Assembly: GCA_025642065.1 (NCBI GenBank)
Contig: JAODUP010000018.1
Location: forward strand, 62,001 to 126,000
DNA from: Paralvinella palmiformis
Taxonomy: Eukaryota > Annelida > Polychaeta > Terebellida > Alvinellidae
DNA: 64,000 nt
Direction: 5' to 3'
The translations under genes were made by a program, and so were the position numbers. Under the pieces are notes generated by a model. The model saw only the letters and a list, made by a program, of their open reading frames with translations. It did no database searches and was not told the DNA's origin. This document shows, in pieces, positions 24,302 through 37,100 of this stretch (positions are counted from its first letter, which is position 1; each line of letters opens with the position of its first letter).

Positions 24302-24829
24302 ATGTTGGATTCTGGTCACCCATTTGATGCGATCTATCTCGATTTCAGCAAAGCGTTTGATACTGTACCACACCAAAGACTGTTGAACAAACTGAAGGCA
24401 TATGGTATAGTCGGAGACACATATGACTGTATAAGAACATTCTTGACTCGGCGTACCCACCAAGTCGTCGTCAACAGTGGCCTCTCATCGTGGTTGGAAG
24501 TGCTAAGTGGCATCCCACAGGGCAGTATATTGGGACCGATATTGTTCATACTGTTCATAAACGATCTCCCTGACGTGGTCCGAAGCAAAGCACATGTCTT
24601 TGCTGATGATACTAAAGTATACCGAAAGGTTCTCACTGACCAAGACTATATCGAGCTGCAAGCAGACCTTACAACACTGGTAAAGTGGTCTAAAAAGTGG
24701 CAGATGAAGTTTAATGCAGATAAATGCAAAGTCCTGCATCTAGGTCACAGAAACAGGAAGTCTGTGTATAAAATGTGTCGAGTTGCAAACAAATCCAGTA
24801 GAAAAGGACCTCGGAGTATTTGTCGATGA
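24302..24829 (+). pseudogene. Reverse transcriptase core of the CR1-like LINE
   Basis: 175 open codons with the hallmarks of non-LTR reverse transcriptase: DAIYLDFSKAFDTVPH (first catalytic Asp), SGIPQGSILGPILFILFIND, and HVFADDTKVYR with the FADD catalytic pair. A frameshift near 24825 moves into the next frame, where RDHVCYAVNKAGRLLGLTRL continues. The core is intact enough to have been active fairly recently, but the whole ORF is not. Confidence 0.85.
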
Positions 24830-25439
24830 CACCCAAACATTTCCGTGATCATGTGTGCTATGCAGTAAACAAAGCCGGTAGATTACTAGGGCTGACCAGA
24901 TTGACCTTCTCTTGTATAGATGAAGAGACCCTACCGAGGTTATTCACGACCCTTGTCATGCCCCATCTAGAGTATGGGAATATTATATGGCATCCCCGAT
25001 ATCGGATCGATAAGATATGGAGAAGATACAGAGACGCGCTAGTAAGATGATCCCACGCCTGAAACATTTACCATATGATAAAAAAATTGCAAGCCCTTAA
25101 ATTACCATAACTAGATTTCAGACGTCGATATAATCCAGGTGTTCAAAATCATGAATGGGTTAGATCGGCTTGATCCCGAGATATTCTTTCTCGGAGCTGA
25201 AGGACGATGTACCAAGGGGGCACAAGGACAAGTTCGTGCGTCACAGTAGGCATGAAGTTCATAAGAACGTGTTCAGCCAAAGAATAGTCTAAGACTGGAA
25301 TTCACTCTTTGAGAGAACTGTTGCGGCCACTACCCTCAATGTGTTTAAAACTAGGCTTGATAAACAGTGACAGGCAATGAGATATATGGCACCATAGGCG
25401 TATAGAGCGGAATACGTAAAACTGAAACCAAAAGATTAG

Positions 25440-25660
25440 TTTTTATATTCTTTTTGAAGGTATCAAAGGTCTTGCACTTTCCGATGGTTACTGGAAGATT
25501 ATTCCATAAGGCTGCAGCAGCCTTTCTGAAACATCTATTACTTAATGTCCCCCCACGTGTTGTTGGTACGGCTAAGAATGCTCCAGACCTCTAAGTACTG
25601 AGGGGCAGTCCCTTGAAGTGACTTAAAAGTGTACATCAAAATCTTGTACTGCGACCTATA
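25440..25660 (-). repeat. Unclassified interspersed repeat, perhaps a LINE 3' tail
   Basis: Reverse strand can be read as FRKAAAALWNNLPVTIGKCK then FDTFKK, resembling the last part of an RT ORF. The block is short and has a stop, so the class is uncertain. Confidence 0.4.
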
Positions 25661-25679
25661 TATGTTTTATGTACATAGT

Positions 25680-25885
25680 GTATTTATATAACTATAAGCT
25701 ACAATTAGTGTTCTTTTTAACTTAGCTCTATACACGTGCGTGATGCAACCTTTTATGGAACACAAAAAGTTCTTATTTGCAGATTGATATGCTCCGCAGA
25801 ACGCAGTACACATTTTGTGTAGGATATTTGTGGGTTATAGAAATTGTGACTTAAACAATTCGCCTTGACCTTTCCATCAATAGTA

Positions 25886-25920
<35 letters not shown>

Positions 25921-27320
25921 CTTTAGAAGGCAAGAAGTCGCTAATAAAGTGAAATAAAATAGATTTAATATGGGAATAGTTTATTTTAGAAGTTGTTGGA
26001 GGTGGCGAATTGCTCAGATTATTAAATGGCGAAGTACCTCCGGTGCCGAATGATCAAGAGTCCTAGCGGCAAAGACGAAATGTGCTATTTACAGTAAAAT
26101 AACAGTAATTATTGTAGTTACACTTTCAGTCTGCCAGTATTATATTTTATAAAGGTATTGTGAAATACTATTATTAACAAACTCTTGATAACTTGCTGCA
26201 TAGATTACTGATGGAAATATTTACTTGTAAATCCTTCTCCTGTTAGACACGTCTTAGACTTAGTCAGACTTAGACTTAGTTAGTGTTACCCTTGAATTAG
26301 GCCCTTTGCTTTAGTCTTAGAAAGTTTAGTTTAGGGTAACCTCGGAATTCGGTAATTTTGGACTGGTAACCTCGCCCCCCCCCCTATGTTACTCACTGTG
26401 TTATTACGCGTCACATATGGTATTGTTTATATATTATTTTGTCATGACTCGTGGTAACACAGTCGTTCATTGAATGATTGATCAAGTGCTGCTTGTGCCA
26501 TGTCAGACTACTAGACTAGATCTAGCTATGTCAGCAATATTATAGGTGATTAGGTCTATGTTAATTGATATTTTAGGTTTTCTGCAATAATGGTAGCTTT
26601 GAATCAGATAGAGATAATGTACTATTGACCTAAGGCAAAGGGTAAGACTGTGTGACGTGTGTCCTTTTATAGTCTGTGAAATTGAGATATTTGATTTAGC
26701 ATTATAACTGTGGCTATTATATAGGCAACTTGTGATAATAATTGTAAATAGGAGTGTATATTCATGATATACACCATTTGTTGCTTTGATATAAAAAAAA
26801 TTATTAACTAATTAGCTCCTTTAGTTCCTGTAATCATGTAGACAAAGGTGTGAGTTAGCTTTTATCACTGACCTTATCACAATAATCGTTGAAGCCAATT
26901 CTCATGGAAGCCATGTGAACAGATAATAATTGTGATTAGGAGCGTATATTCATGATCTGCTTAATCAGAGTTTGATATAAGTTCGTTATGTTTTTGACAC
27001 AAGTGGCAAAATCCGTAGTATAGGTGTTCAATATCACAAACAGAGAAAATGTTCTGTTTTATAAGTTTGCGTTGTCAGTAAAAACAAATGACGTCTGTTT
27101 CTTCTTATTTGTATTTACTGCCTCTGGTTCACCATGTGTGTTTGTTTATCTCGAAACAATCTAAGAATTCAGTTTTCATTTCCTGTTTTTGTGATCATGA
27201 AACAGGGATACCACACAAAAGTGTGCACTTATTTTCAGTGTGATCCCTTTTATTGAATGGCTGTTCAAGCCCCTTCCCCACCACTCACATGGGAGCATTA
27301 TGGAAAGGTGGAACCAAAGT
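25680..27320. other. Non-coding stretch upstream of the Tudor gene
   Basis: AT-rich, with a TA microsatellite at about 25889-25917 and a run of CTTAGAC words at 26250-26300. No recognisable exon, in particular no RING or B-box cysteine pattern that would extend the Tudor gene at its 5' end. Confidence 0.45.
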
Positions 27321-27321
27321 A

Positions 27322-27930
27322 CAGGTAGTCACTGACTTATGACCACAGTTTGGACCAAAAGATCATGTTTTACTGTCGTATTTGCATTATCTCTCTATAC
27401 AATGTTATGTTTTTTTATTTTTATGTTTGTCAAGTTTAAGTCAAAGACTGCATACTACAGTATAATTGATTTATTACTTACAAAAATACAAAATACTTGG
27501 TGTATAAACTGAAAAGAACAGAAAAAATATTTCTAAAAAATAATAAACATTTTGACAGCAGTTTCCTAAATAATATAACTAAAATTGTATTTAAATAACA
27601 AAACAGTACTGTAGCTGCAATAAGCCTTTGTTTGAATACTTACCATCAAGTTGAAGCTTAAGAAAATTGTACAGTACTATAACTGTACTATATAGCTGTA
27701 AACCTCCCAATTAAGCTATTTGCCAGTTATCAATTTTCTCACACATCAATACATTTACAAGATGGCGCTCTAGAATAAATTCTTTTCACTTAAATTTTGG
27801 GGATACTGTATTTTGAATATTAATGGTCATAAGTTGCATAGGAGGCAAGCCAACGACTAACTAAGTCGTACTGCTGGTTGTAAAGTGAAACAGTCATAAG
27901 TTGCGTAGGTCATAAGTTGACAACTACCTG
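27322..27930. mobile_element. TA-flanked MITE
   Basis: CAGGTAGTCACTGACTTATG at the left and its inverted relative (reading CAGGTAGTTGTCAACTTATG from the right) are flanked by TA on both sides, as in Tc1/mariner or pogo derivatives. No coding capacity. The right end lies about 80 bp before the first Tudor-gene exon. Confidence 0.75.
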
Positions 27931-28009
27931 TACACTAAGTGTGGTTGCTACTAGAGTTTATTCCATCCTTAGGGTATCTTTAACATCCTCCTCTTTTTAA
28001 TTATTTCAG

Positions 28010-28158
28010 TGGCGATGTCATCTTGGTCATGTCAACTAAGTGATACAATGAGGCACTCCACTGCAGATGAAGTGCGGCGGTATATCAGTTATCTGCTTAA
28101 TGGAATACATGAACAGCAACAAAATGTCATTGCTGCTGTGAATGATATTACTAAAAAG
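28010..28158 (+). CDS. First recognised exon of the Tudor gene
   Basis: Acceptor TTATTTCAG, donor AAG|GTAATA. It encodes STADEVRRYISYLLNG and HEQQQNVIAAVND, helical and probably coiled coil, continuing in the exon at 31104-31245 (VNQLELYLNQLITVYNQLEE). The ATG at 28015 is in frame and is taken as start. The frame is also open to the acceptor, so an upstream coding exon cannot be excluded. Confidence 0.65.
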
Positions 28159-31100
28159 GTAATAAAAATTATATCTGAAATATTCTACTAACATAATTAA
28201 TTCTGTTAGTAGAATATTTCAAACAATATAATCTTGAGACAATGGTCTAATCAAATGATTAGAATGGTGTACACACAATAAAGTTTCACTTCTACCTTTT
28301 GACTCCCAAGTGCTGTAATTATATAAGCATTACTAGATCCATGTATCTGTCTATGAAATTTATTTTTAATAGCCTTTATGTGTAGTTGTAGTAATCATTA
28401 CCTTCATTATATAGTGTTGGCTAAATATTAAATACCTTAAACATTTTATAAGCATGCATTCAACTTTTAATCCAATCTCAAGGTCCACTCAAATGGTTTC
28501 TATACTGGAAGCCGAGCTAACTAGTTGTGCCCTTGCCTTGAAGCTGCTCTAAATATGGTAGTGGGTGTGAAAAACAGTATTTCACTAATTAATGTAGAAT
28601 ATTAAATGTAAAATTTCTAGAAACCAGGGTTGTTTTTTTTTACTGTAAAAAAAACATTTTTTTACATTACATTGTAAAAAATTAATAACTGAAATGTTGT
28701 AAAAAAATGTCATTCATTATAACTATAAGATAAGATTTGTCATCTACTAGGAGACATGTGGCAATTACAGACTCATTATGAATGTTGGACCATCCATCTT
28801 GAATTGATGTGGCATTGGCACATCCATTTAGATCAACTTTCATATGTTCACTCAGTTGTTCTGTTACTGTGTCAAGTAACTTACCTGTGACAGATTTGCG
28901 ATTTGGAGAAAGATATCCAAGTCTGAGCATCTTGCTGATGACTACCCTTTTTGCACTTTGCTTATTTCTTATTTCAGGTAAATTAAAAAAATACATAAAT
29001 TATGTTATTATTTCTTCATAATTTCAAAATGCCAATTTTTACTGGAGTACTTGCCAGATAATAGTTTAAACAATTATAATATTATATCACTTGTTATGAA
29101 TAAAATGTGTATGCAATGGCATGGTTGTATACTTAGATATTGGTAGCTGAAATGTATTTATGGTCACAGGGTTCCTTGAAAACCTGGAAAGTCCTGGAAT
29201 TTGAAAATTTGGATTCCAGGCCTGGAAAGTCCTGGAATTTTTCTAGAGGCCCTTGTAAGTCCTGGAAATTGGACATATAGATCTATATTTCTAATAATAA
29301 GCATACAGAAATTCAGTCGTTACACTTCTTCCGAAATATGGATGCATCTTTGCGTGTTAAAAGTTCATGAATTCATTGAAAAGGTCCTTGAATTCGACAT
29401 TGGAAGGTCCTGGAAAGTCCTTGAATCTGAGATGTCAAAATGTGTATGAACCCTGGGTCAAAATGCATGTAAACTATTAAAATGCACCAATGGACTTTTA
29501 TACAGCATCTACAGGTTTAGGCTATTGGTCTTTTTCTCTTTCCAATATGCATGCACAGTAAGCATATGTGCATATACCCTGGTTATATGTAAACAGGCAG
29601 CCTTTTCAATGCATTGAAAGTTATAAACACTGTCAGGGGTTTGGCATATAATCGAAGTTAAACTGGTTTAATCAAGTTCCAGTTAGTTAAACCCATGTTT
29701 TACTAGTTTACGCCAAGTGAAACATCAGTTAAATTAGTTTTTATTCAAGCTATGTTGATCCACAAATTTATACATGTTCATTATATAACATACATATGAA
29801 AAGTTATAATGGCACAAACTTATAAGGTGACTTTAATGATGTAATAATAATATACAGGTTATTATAAAAATGTAAATGCACTAGCTGTCAATTCATTTGA
29901 TCTAGTCAGCAACTGGATGACAAGAAATTATATGATTCTTTACTTTGACTGTTTCCATTACCAGTTTCATTCATTTTCTTGTGGGAGCTACTGAGCTCCT
30001 TTGTCATACACGTAATCTGAAATCTAATGTTTGTTTTGATCAGTGTTTGGGCCTAATATTCTCCCTTTTATCTCTTTGGTAAGCATGTTACCTTTGAACA
30101 ACACCAGAGAATTCATGACAAAACAACCTAAAGAATTTTATATGCTCTAGGGTTGAGTTTCTTCCCGGAAGAAAGGTAGTTCTTCCCTTCCCATGGGAAG
30201 AAATGGGTTTTTATCAGGAAGAAAACTTTTCTTCCGGAAAGAAATTGAGAAGAAACTCCAAAGGGATACAGTAATCTAACAATATTAATTGATTTGACAT
30301 TAACTACTTCCACTCCACTGTATGAACAATTTAATGTCATGCCCCACTAACCACTAACCGTTGAGTATTATCCTCCTCAATGTTTTAGTTAAACTTGTCA
30401 GCATACTTATTTTAAGTAAATTGTCAATCTTTATATCATGGTTAACAAAATTAAACTTCATAAATTGTTTAATAGTGGCCTGTCTAATAGTCCATATCAA
30501 GGTTTACCTTGAGCATCCTATAACAGAACACTAACTTAGCTGTCTTCTCATTGTCTAATCTGTTCCTTATTTTAGTATGGACGGGACCAAACTAGAGAAT
30601 ATTCTCCCAATATTAGAGCTTAATTTTGAATTATAATCATCATCCTCAATAATAAATACAATTATTTTCAGTATGCTGTGCAAAACTAATTAATTTTAGT
30701 TTCTTCCATTTGTCCTCAAATATTTGTAGCAAACCAACAGATATGAGGACTATACCCCATTCTAATTTTTATGTATGAATAGCATAAAAATATATTAATA
30801 TTTGTCAAATTTAAAAATAGCAAATGTAAATTTGGATGATGATTTTATCATTTTTGAGTTTCTTCCATTTCTTCCCAAAATGGAAGGGAAGAATGTATTT
30901 CTTCCGTAATGGAAAAAAACATTTTTTTTCACCATGATTATTACCGTCCATGGAAGAAACATCCCAACCCTGATATGCTCTAACCACAGGCCTTAGACCT
31001 ATCATTAGTTGGTATTAACTAGAAGATAGTCCCTGAGCGACATGTCTAACTTGTGACAAAGGAATCATTCCTTCACTTATTTGTTACTGCTCTTTTGTTT

Positions 31101-34100
31101 CAGGCTGATGTCTCAGCCAATGTACTGTTTGAACGACAGGATGATCATCAGGTGTTTCAATGCTTTCCAGCTGTTGTAAACCAGTTGGAACTTTATTTGA
31201 ACCAGCTGATAACTGTATATAATCAATTAGAGGAGAAAGACAAGGGTTTGTTAGTTTGGTTGTTTGTTTAAAACTAATGTTTTGCTGTATTTAAAACATA
31301 TTATTCTTGTACATGGAAGTAATGCTTTAATGATAATTTCACATTTTTTAATTCAGATAAACATCAGGAGTCGGAATCCAATTCTGTGCAACACAGTTGT
31401 TCAGCATTACCCACTTCGGACAGTGATCAACATATAGATGACAGCTCTTCCCTTCTACCACTTAACAGTGATATGAAAGTGAAAAATTATGCAGCTGATC
31501 TTTCTGCCGAGCAATTGAGTACTTTGTCAACAAGTGATGGAAGGCCAGTTCATGAACTACAGTCATCTCATCAATGTGCATCTAAAGAAGATCTGAAATG
31601 CAAAGCAGATGATAAAAGTGTACACCACTATCAGCCACCAGCCCAGGATCAACACGCTGTACCAATGAGAAGAAAGCTGAGGCATTTGCTTCAGAGTATT
31701 GCTGACAGTGATGTGTACATGCTGGATAATCCATCCATAGATGCTGAGTTAAAGCTACTCATTAATTATGGCTTAGGTCCAGAACTACCAGAAATGTGTT
31801 TCAAGGAGAACAACTTGTTAGAAGTATCAGTTACGGAAGTTACTGATCCTTCCTTATTCTGGTTACAGATACATAGCACAAGACTTTTGGAACTGGCTGA
31901 TGCCTTGATGTAAGTACAAAGATTGCTGAGGCTTCCCCAAACTTGGTGCTCTTTTGCTATGCTCTATGCACTCACACATTATTACTCTTTATATGGGGTC
32001 AAGTACATTGAAATGTATTTAAATACAAATACTTTTCATTTGGTCAAATACAAATACACTCATTTGTAAATGTATTTAAATACAAATACTTTTGGAAGTA
32101 TTTTAAATATAATTATAAATATTTTTCAAATGAAAAAAGCAAATTCATTGTTTTTCCTTTGCTTTTTATTTTGATGCTTTTCCAGAGATTTTTTCTGTAG
32201 TTAAATTATCTGAATATAAGTCTCAACTGTATATAATAACCTCAGCAACTTCTAGCAATGTCACCGGGCAAGTAGATAAGAAATCCACTTGCCCAACAAA
32301 TTATTTCACTTGCCCAACAAATTATTTCACTTGCCCAACAAATTTTCATCTGACCCAAAATTATAATTTATTTTTAGGACGTTGTTGCGTAGCCAAGCAT
32401 CGAAAACCTCTTCTCTGCCGCTAACAGTCTGAGCACTCAATGCGCATGCACCAAATGGAGCAGGAAGTTTTATTTCACGTCACTGGCCGGAACCGTGTAT
32501 GTTGGTGGTAAAGCGCAGTTGACTGAGCACTATTTTGGCTTAATTGTTTCAGATGCTCGGATGAGGATATAAAGATCTCAGCACTCGGCAGCAACAATAT
32601 TTCCTGTATAAGAGACTATGCCCTACAGTGACCGGCTGAGGTATCGATTCCCCTCAGCACTATCGGGAGCCAGTGCATGTGCATTGAAATTTGAATGCTC
32701 GGTCCTTTAGCGACAGCGAATATGTTTCCGATGCTCGGCTATGCAACCACTTCGTTATTTTTAATCTGCTATATTTCACCTGCCTACATAAAAACATATA
32801 TTTTTCAATAAAAATCGATTGTTTGATAAGAAGTGTTTAATCGGTGAAGCCTAATGCTGCTTTGCTGAGTTACCCGTAGCCATTTTCACTCTCACTATAT
32901 AAATAAATTTTAAAATTACCAAGAACGCATAGCCTGTAAACTGCAATGAATACAGCTTTTAATCAGCCACATTTTATTCCTGTCAGTTGGACAATTATTA
33001 TGACAATATCAATTCTTCCACAGTCTAGCTGGTAGTGTCATTGGCCACAGATCTCAACCACCTGAATTCGATTATTGGTGTGGTCATGTCTGAAGGGTGT
33101 TTCTTCCTTCGCTTCACCTCATTACTGTTGCAGCCCATTTAGCCTATATTGTGCACAAAAGTGGCCATAAAACATCTAGTGTCTTCAGTTTCAATTATTA
33201 ACATTTGAATTATTCCTTTCAGTGAGTTAGTCCAGGTTTTTTGTTACAAATTCTGTAAATGTTTAAAATCTTGCTTTTAATGTATGTAAACAAATTCAGG
33301 TTGTACAACGTGAAGCTGACAAACTCTGACTGGGGATACAATTTAAGATGCGAACCACAGTTGGACATGATTGTCTGCACTAAACTCAGTGAAAGTGACG
33401 TTTGGTACCGGGCTCGAATAGTATCCCTATCTCCACCACATGGTACATAGCTTGTAGAATTTCTAGCAGTAATATAGTTCTGTTTCAATTTGTGTATGGA
33501 TTTATGATAGCTTTTAAGAAAGCATCTTTTGAAAAATTGTTTACTACTATACTTTTGTGAATGGTGCAAAGATATGTACAAGATATTTGTGTTTAATGTG
33601 ATATATAACAGTTTCAATTGGTGTTAAGTGGATGGTGAATTTCATTCTTCTATTATGTATTATGGGACAAGTTCTCTGTTTGGATATAGATACTGTTTAT
33701 TTATTATATTTTTTTTTGTTTGTTTCCAGCACCTGGTAACGTAGAAGTATTCTGTGTAGATTATGGCAAGAGAGAATATACTAGCCTAGATTCCATTAGA
33801 CCTCTGCATCCTAAGTTTGCAACACTTCCTTGTCATGCTTTTAACTGTGCCCTTTCAGAGGTAACTTAAAAATATTAAAATACCTGATTGTGTGTGCGTG
33901 TGTGTGTGCACATGAGTTGTTGTTGTTGGATGATATCTTAACATATTGGTATTTGTAAAGGTTTCTGGGTAAAAGCTTTAATAACACATTGTAGTGTATG
34001 TAAAAAGTGGCTAGTAACACAGAATATATGATTGATATATTTCAGATTGGTCCACTGACTGACAAGTCGGTATGGCCACCTGATATTTCTGAATACTTTA

Positions 34101-37100
34101 CAGTATTTGTACACAGCTTCCCGGTCTTTCTAGCATTTATCTCCATCCATCACATTTGTCCACCGTATCTGGTACAGTTATACATCATTGATCTGTTCAC
34201 TAAGGAAAAACTAAAACATATAGGTGACCTGATGTCCGTTGTCATTGATGATGTGTCAGAGTGTATGTTGAAAAACAAAAAGGCATCTCTTGTAAGCAAT
34301 GAACTCGTTGTCACCTTGTATTATGAGGCCTTAAGCAAGATAGCAGATCGTGAAAGGGCTGAAGCCAACCGTGGGAAAGTTTGGTTCACATCGGCAGCTC
34401 CTGAGGAATACGGAGTTCAGATGGATTCCAGACATGCAAATTTGCTGAAATCTGATGAACCAGAAGCTGATCTTGTGCAAGATGTTTTTGACAGTTTGTT
34501 GGATGATGCGATGAAAGAAAGTATCAGCGATCAAGAGAGCGATACTGTGGTTGAGTGTGAAGCAACCATGACAGCAGGTAACAGAGACCCCACGATGCCA
34601 CAGGCCAGTTTGGATTGTGCTCCAAGAAATGGTAATATTACAAATAGTGATTTTTCTGAAAGGCGAATAGGTAACAAGGAAGAGTGTGAAGATTTATTCA
34701 ATAACAAATCAGAGTTAGGCGATAGGGTTTTATCATCGGGAGAGCGGTGTTCAGCTGATGCTGTAATCGCTTCAGAAGATACATTTTCAGCTGAGCAACT
34801 GACATTTCGGGATGAAACTCGGACAGAGTTAACGGTTGATGTCGAATCTCCTAAAGATATTGTACCTTGTAATACCAATGTTCTAGATTCTGTCCGAGTG
34901 GATAGCCTATTGGAGCAACAACAGACGGGCTACAACCCACAAGAAATCACGGTTCCAAGCAGTGGCTATATCACATTTTTAGTATCATTCGTTCAGTCAC
35001 CAAATAAGTTCTGGATTCACGTCCTTAGCAAAGAAAGTCAGCTGGCTCTGGACAGATTGACCAATGAACTTAACGAATACTTCAGTGTGGATGACAAGAC
35101 AGCCATAACTGCAGACGAATTGGAAATGGATAGCCTGTGCTGTGCCAAATTTCAAGATGATGATACTCTGTATCGCGCAAAAATTGTTGGCCTCCGTTAT
35201 TCGTGTAAAAAAAGAAATTGTAGCTGGAAAAAACCTGAACCTAATGTCGGTAAAACTACATCAGCAGATAGACATATCTCCGATGTTCTTGTGCTTTACA
35301 TCGATTTTGGCAACACAGAATGGGTACCTGTTACAGATGTATATCCAGTGCCGCCGAGGCTGAAGGAGATCGTACCGCAGGCTGTGTGCTGTAGCCTGGT
35401 CGGTGTGTGTCCAGTTAAGCCTATGAGCATTCTACTGGAGAAAGTTACCAGTGTGGATGATGAAGTTACCATCTTAAAGAAGCCTGATAAATGTGACTGG
35501 CCCGCAAAATCCACTAAAGTTTTCCTAGATATGGTTGGTTTTGAACGTCCACTGGTTGGTCACGTAACAGGTTTTGACGCTCATAGGACAATAAGGTATG
35601 TGTAGGTTTTAGCTTAAAGGTAACTTCTCGAGCTGCTACAAATGGACAATTTGTCGTTTTCAGCCACCGAAAGAAAATATGAAAACTATTGGCATCCAAA
35701 TAAACACTAGTAGGGTATATGGTTTGACATGAGCGCGTCTCCGTGGCATAACTGGTACCATGGTTGGCCACAGATTTATAACACCTGGATTCAAATCCAA
35801 ACGTGTTATGTCAAAAAGTGTTTCATCAATGTTCTTTAACAATGATATGAGAAATCATATAATATATCACTTGTTTTTATGGTTACCCTTGTGTGTTTAT
35901 AAGAACAAGCGTCTTGTGCAAGTCTACTTACTGTATTGTTTTACGTGTTATGATTCGTTTTAAAGCACATGTTTAGTTATAGCCATACGATCAATTGTAA
36001 AAAAGAAACAAATTAAAATAGGTTTGATAATTCAATTTAATAATCTTGTTTAAAAAATGAGGCTAAATTAATAAATAAATAATCCATTCCTGTGTAGTGC
36101 CATTGAAGAAACTAAGTAAATGTTTGATATTTGAATGGTATAATTGATTTAATTATCTTTTTCAGAATATACTTATTTTTAATATTCAGCATACTGTTTT
36201 AGGATACAGTTCACTTCTCATCACTGGCTTAGTGTACCACATTCCTCTGTTAAACTACGAGTCACTTATTGTCTGTTTTCTTCATTTGCAACTAAATATG
36301 TTCATATTTATTTAATTATACACTTAGAATAAATGAATAATTTAGTATATCTTTGTACATTCAATTTGCTTTTGCACTGACACGGTTCCCACACATCCTG
36401 GAAAACCTGCAAAATAACAAATTCACTTTCATCCCAGAAATGTCCTTGAATTTTACAAAAGCTGGGGAAAATATTGCCTGGAAAAAATACACTTAGAACA
36501 AAAAACCTGTGAATAAATATTATGCCTGTAGAAGAAAACCTCGATTGTAGAAGAAAAAGAGAGTACCAGTACATAGTTTTGATATTCCATGTTAGTTAAA
36601 ATTTAAATAAAGTGGGTGGATCAGACAGCTAGTAGTGAGGAGGAGGCTGTATCACAAAAATTTGAATAATCGATCGTACATTTAATAAATATGATATGCT
36701 TATTTGTGCATAGCTTGATTTATTACTTTTAAAGCTTGTATTCTTTGTCCTGGAAAATGGTAATTTTATCCTGGAAATGTCCTGGAAAATAATATTTCCT
36801 TGGCTGTGGGAACCATGATTGATTATGTTTCACCATTACATCTTTAATGTAATCATACCAAGTGGATAATTTTATTATTATTATTAATGATAATGCGGTT
36901 TTATATCCAAGACCAGACACAGAATCACCGCTGCCTTTGGTTGTAGTGGATACATCAGGTAGTGAAAATATCTACATAGCTGAAGAATTAATTAGACAAG
37001 GATATGCTGCTTCTACAGAGGTAGTCCATCTTCCCGGTGAAAATTATAATGGTAAGTTAACATAACCAGGCAATGGCTTTAATATTTAACTATAGAATCA

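Larger units (their letters stand above)
21650..25380 (+). mobile_element. CR1-like non-LTR retrotransposon (LINE), split by a hAT insertion
   Basis: The element starts at or before 21650 with the endonuclease fragment NGYQSYINLD, is interrupted at 21690-22832, and resumes in the same frame with TGSHKGIAIYVSNSI. Then follow ELLLGCLYRSPPST, LVDLVFTNEEHMV, LPGLGISDHACML (endonuclease), a linker, the reverse transcriptase core (24302-24829), an RT thumb region (DEETLPRLFTTLVMPHLEYG) and a C-terminal tail decaying by 25375. Frameshifts and stops are scattered through endonuclease, linker and tail. Endonuclease plus a single RT and no RNase H seen agree with the CR1/L2 group. It lies upstream of the Tudor gene. 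Confidence 0.85.
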
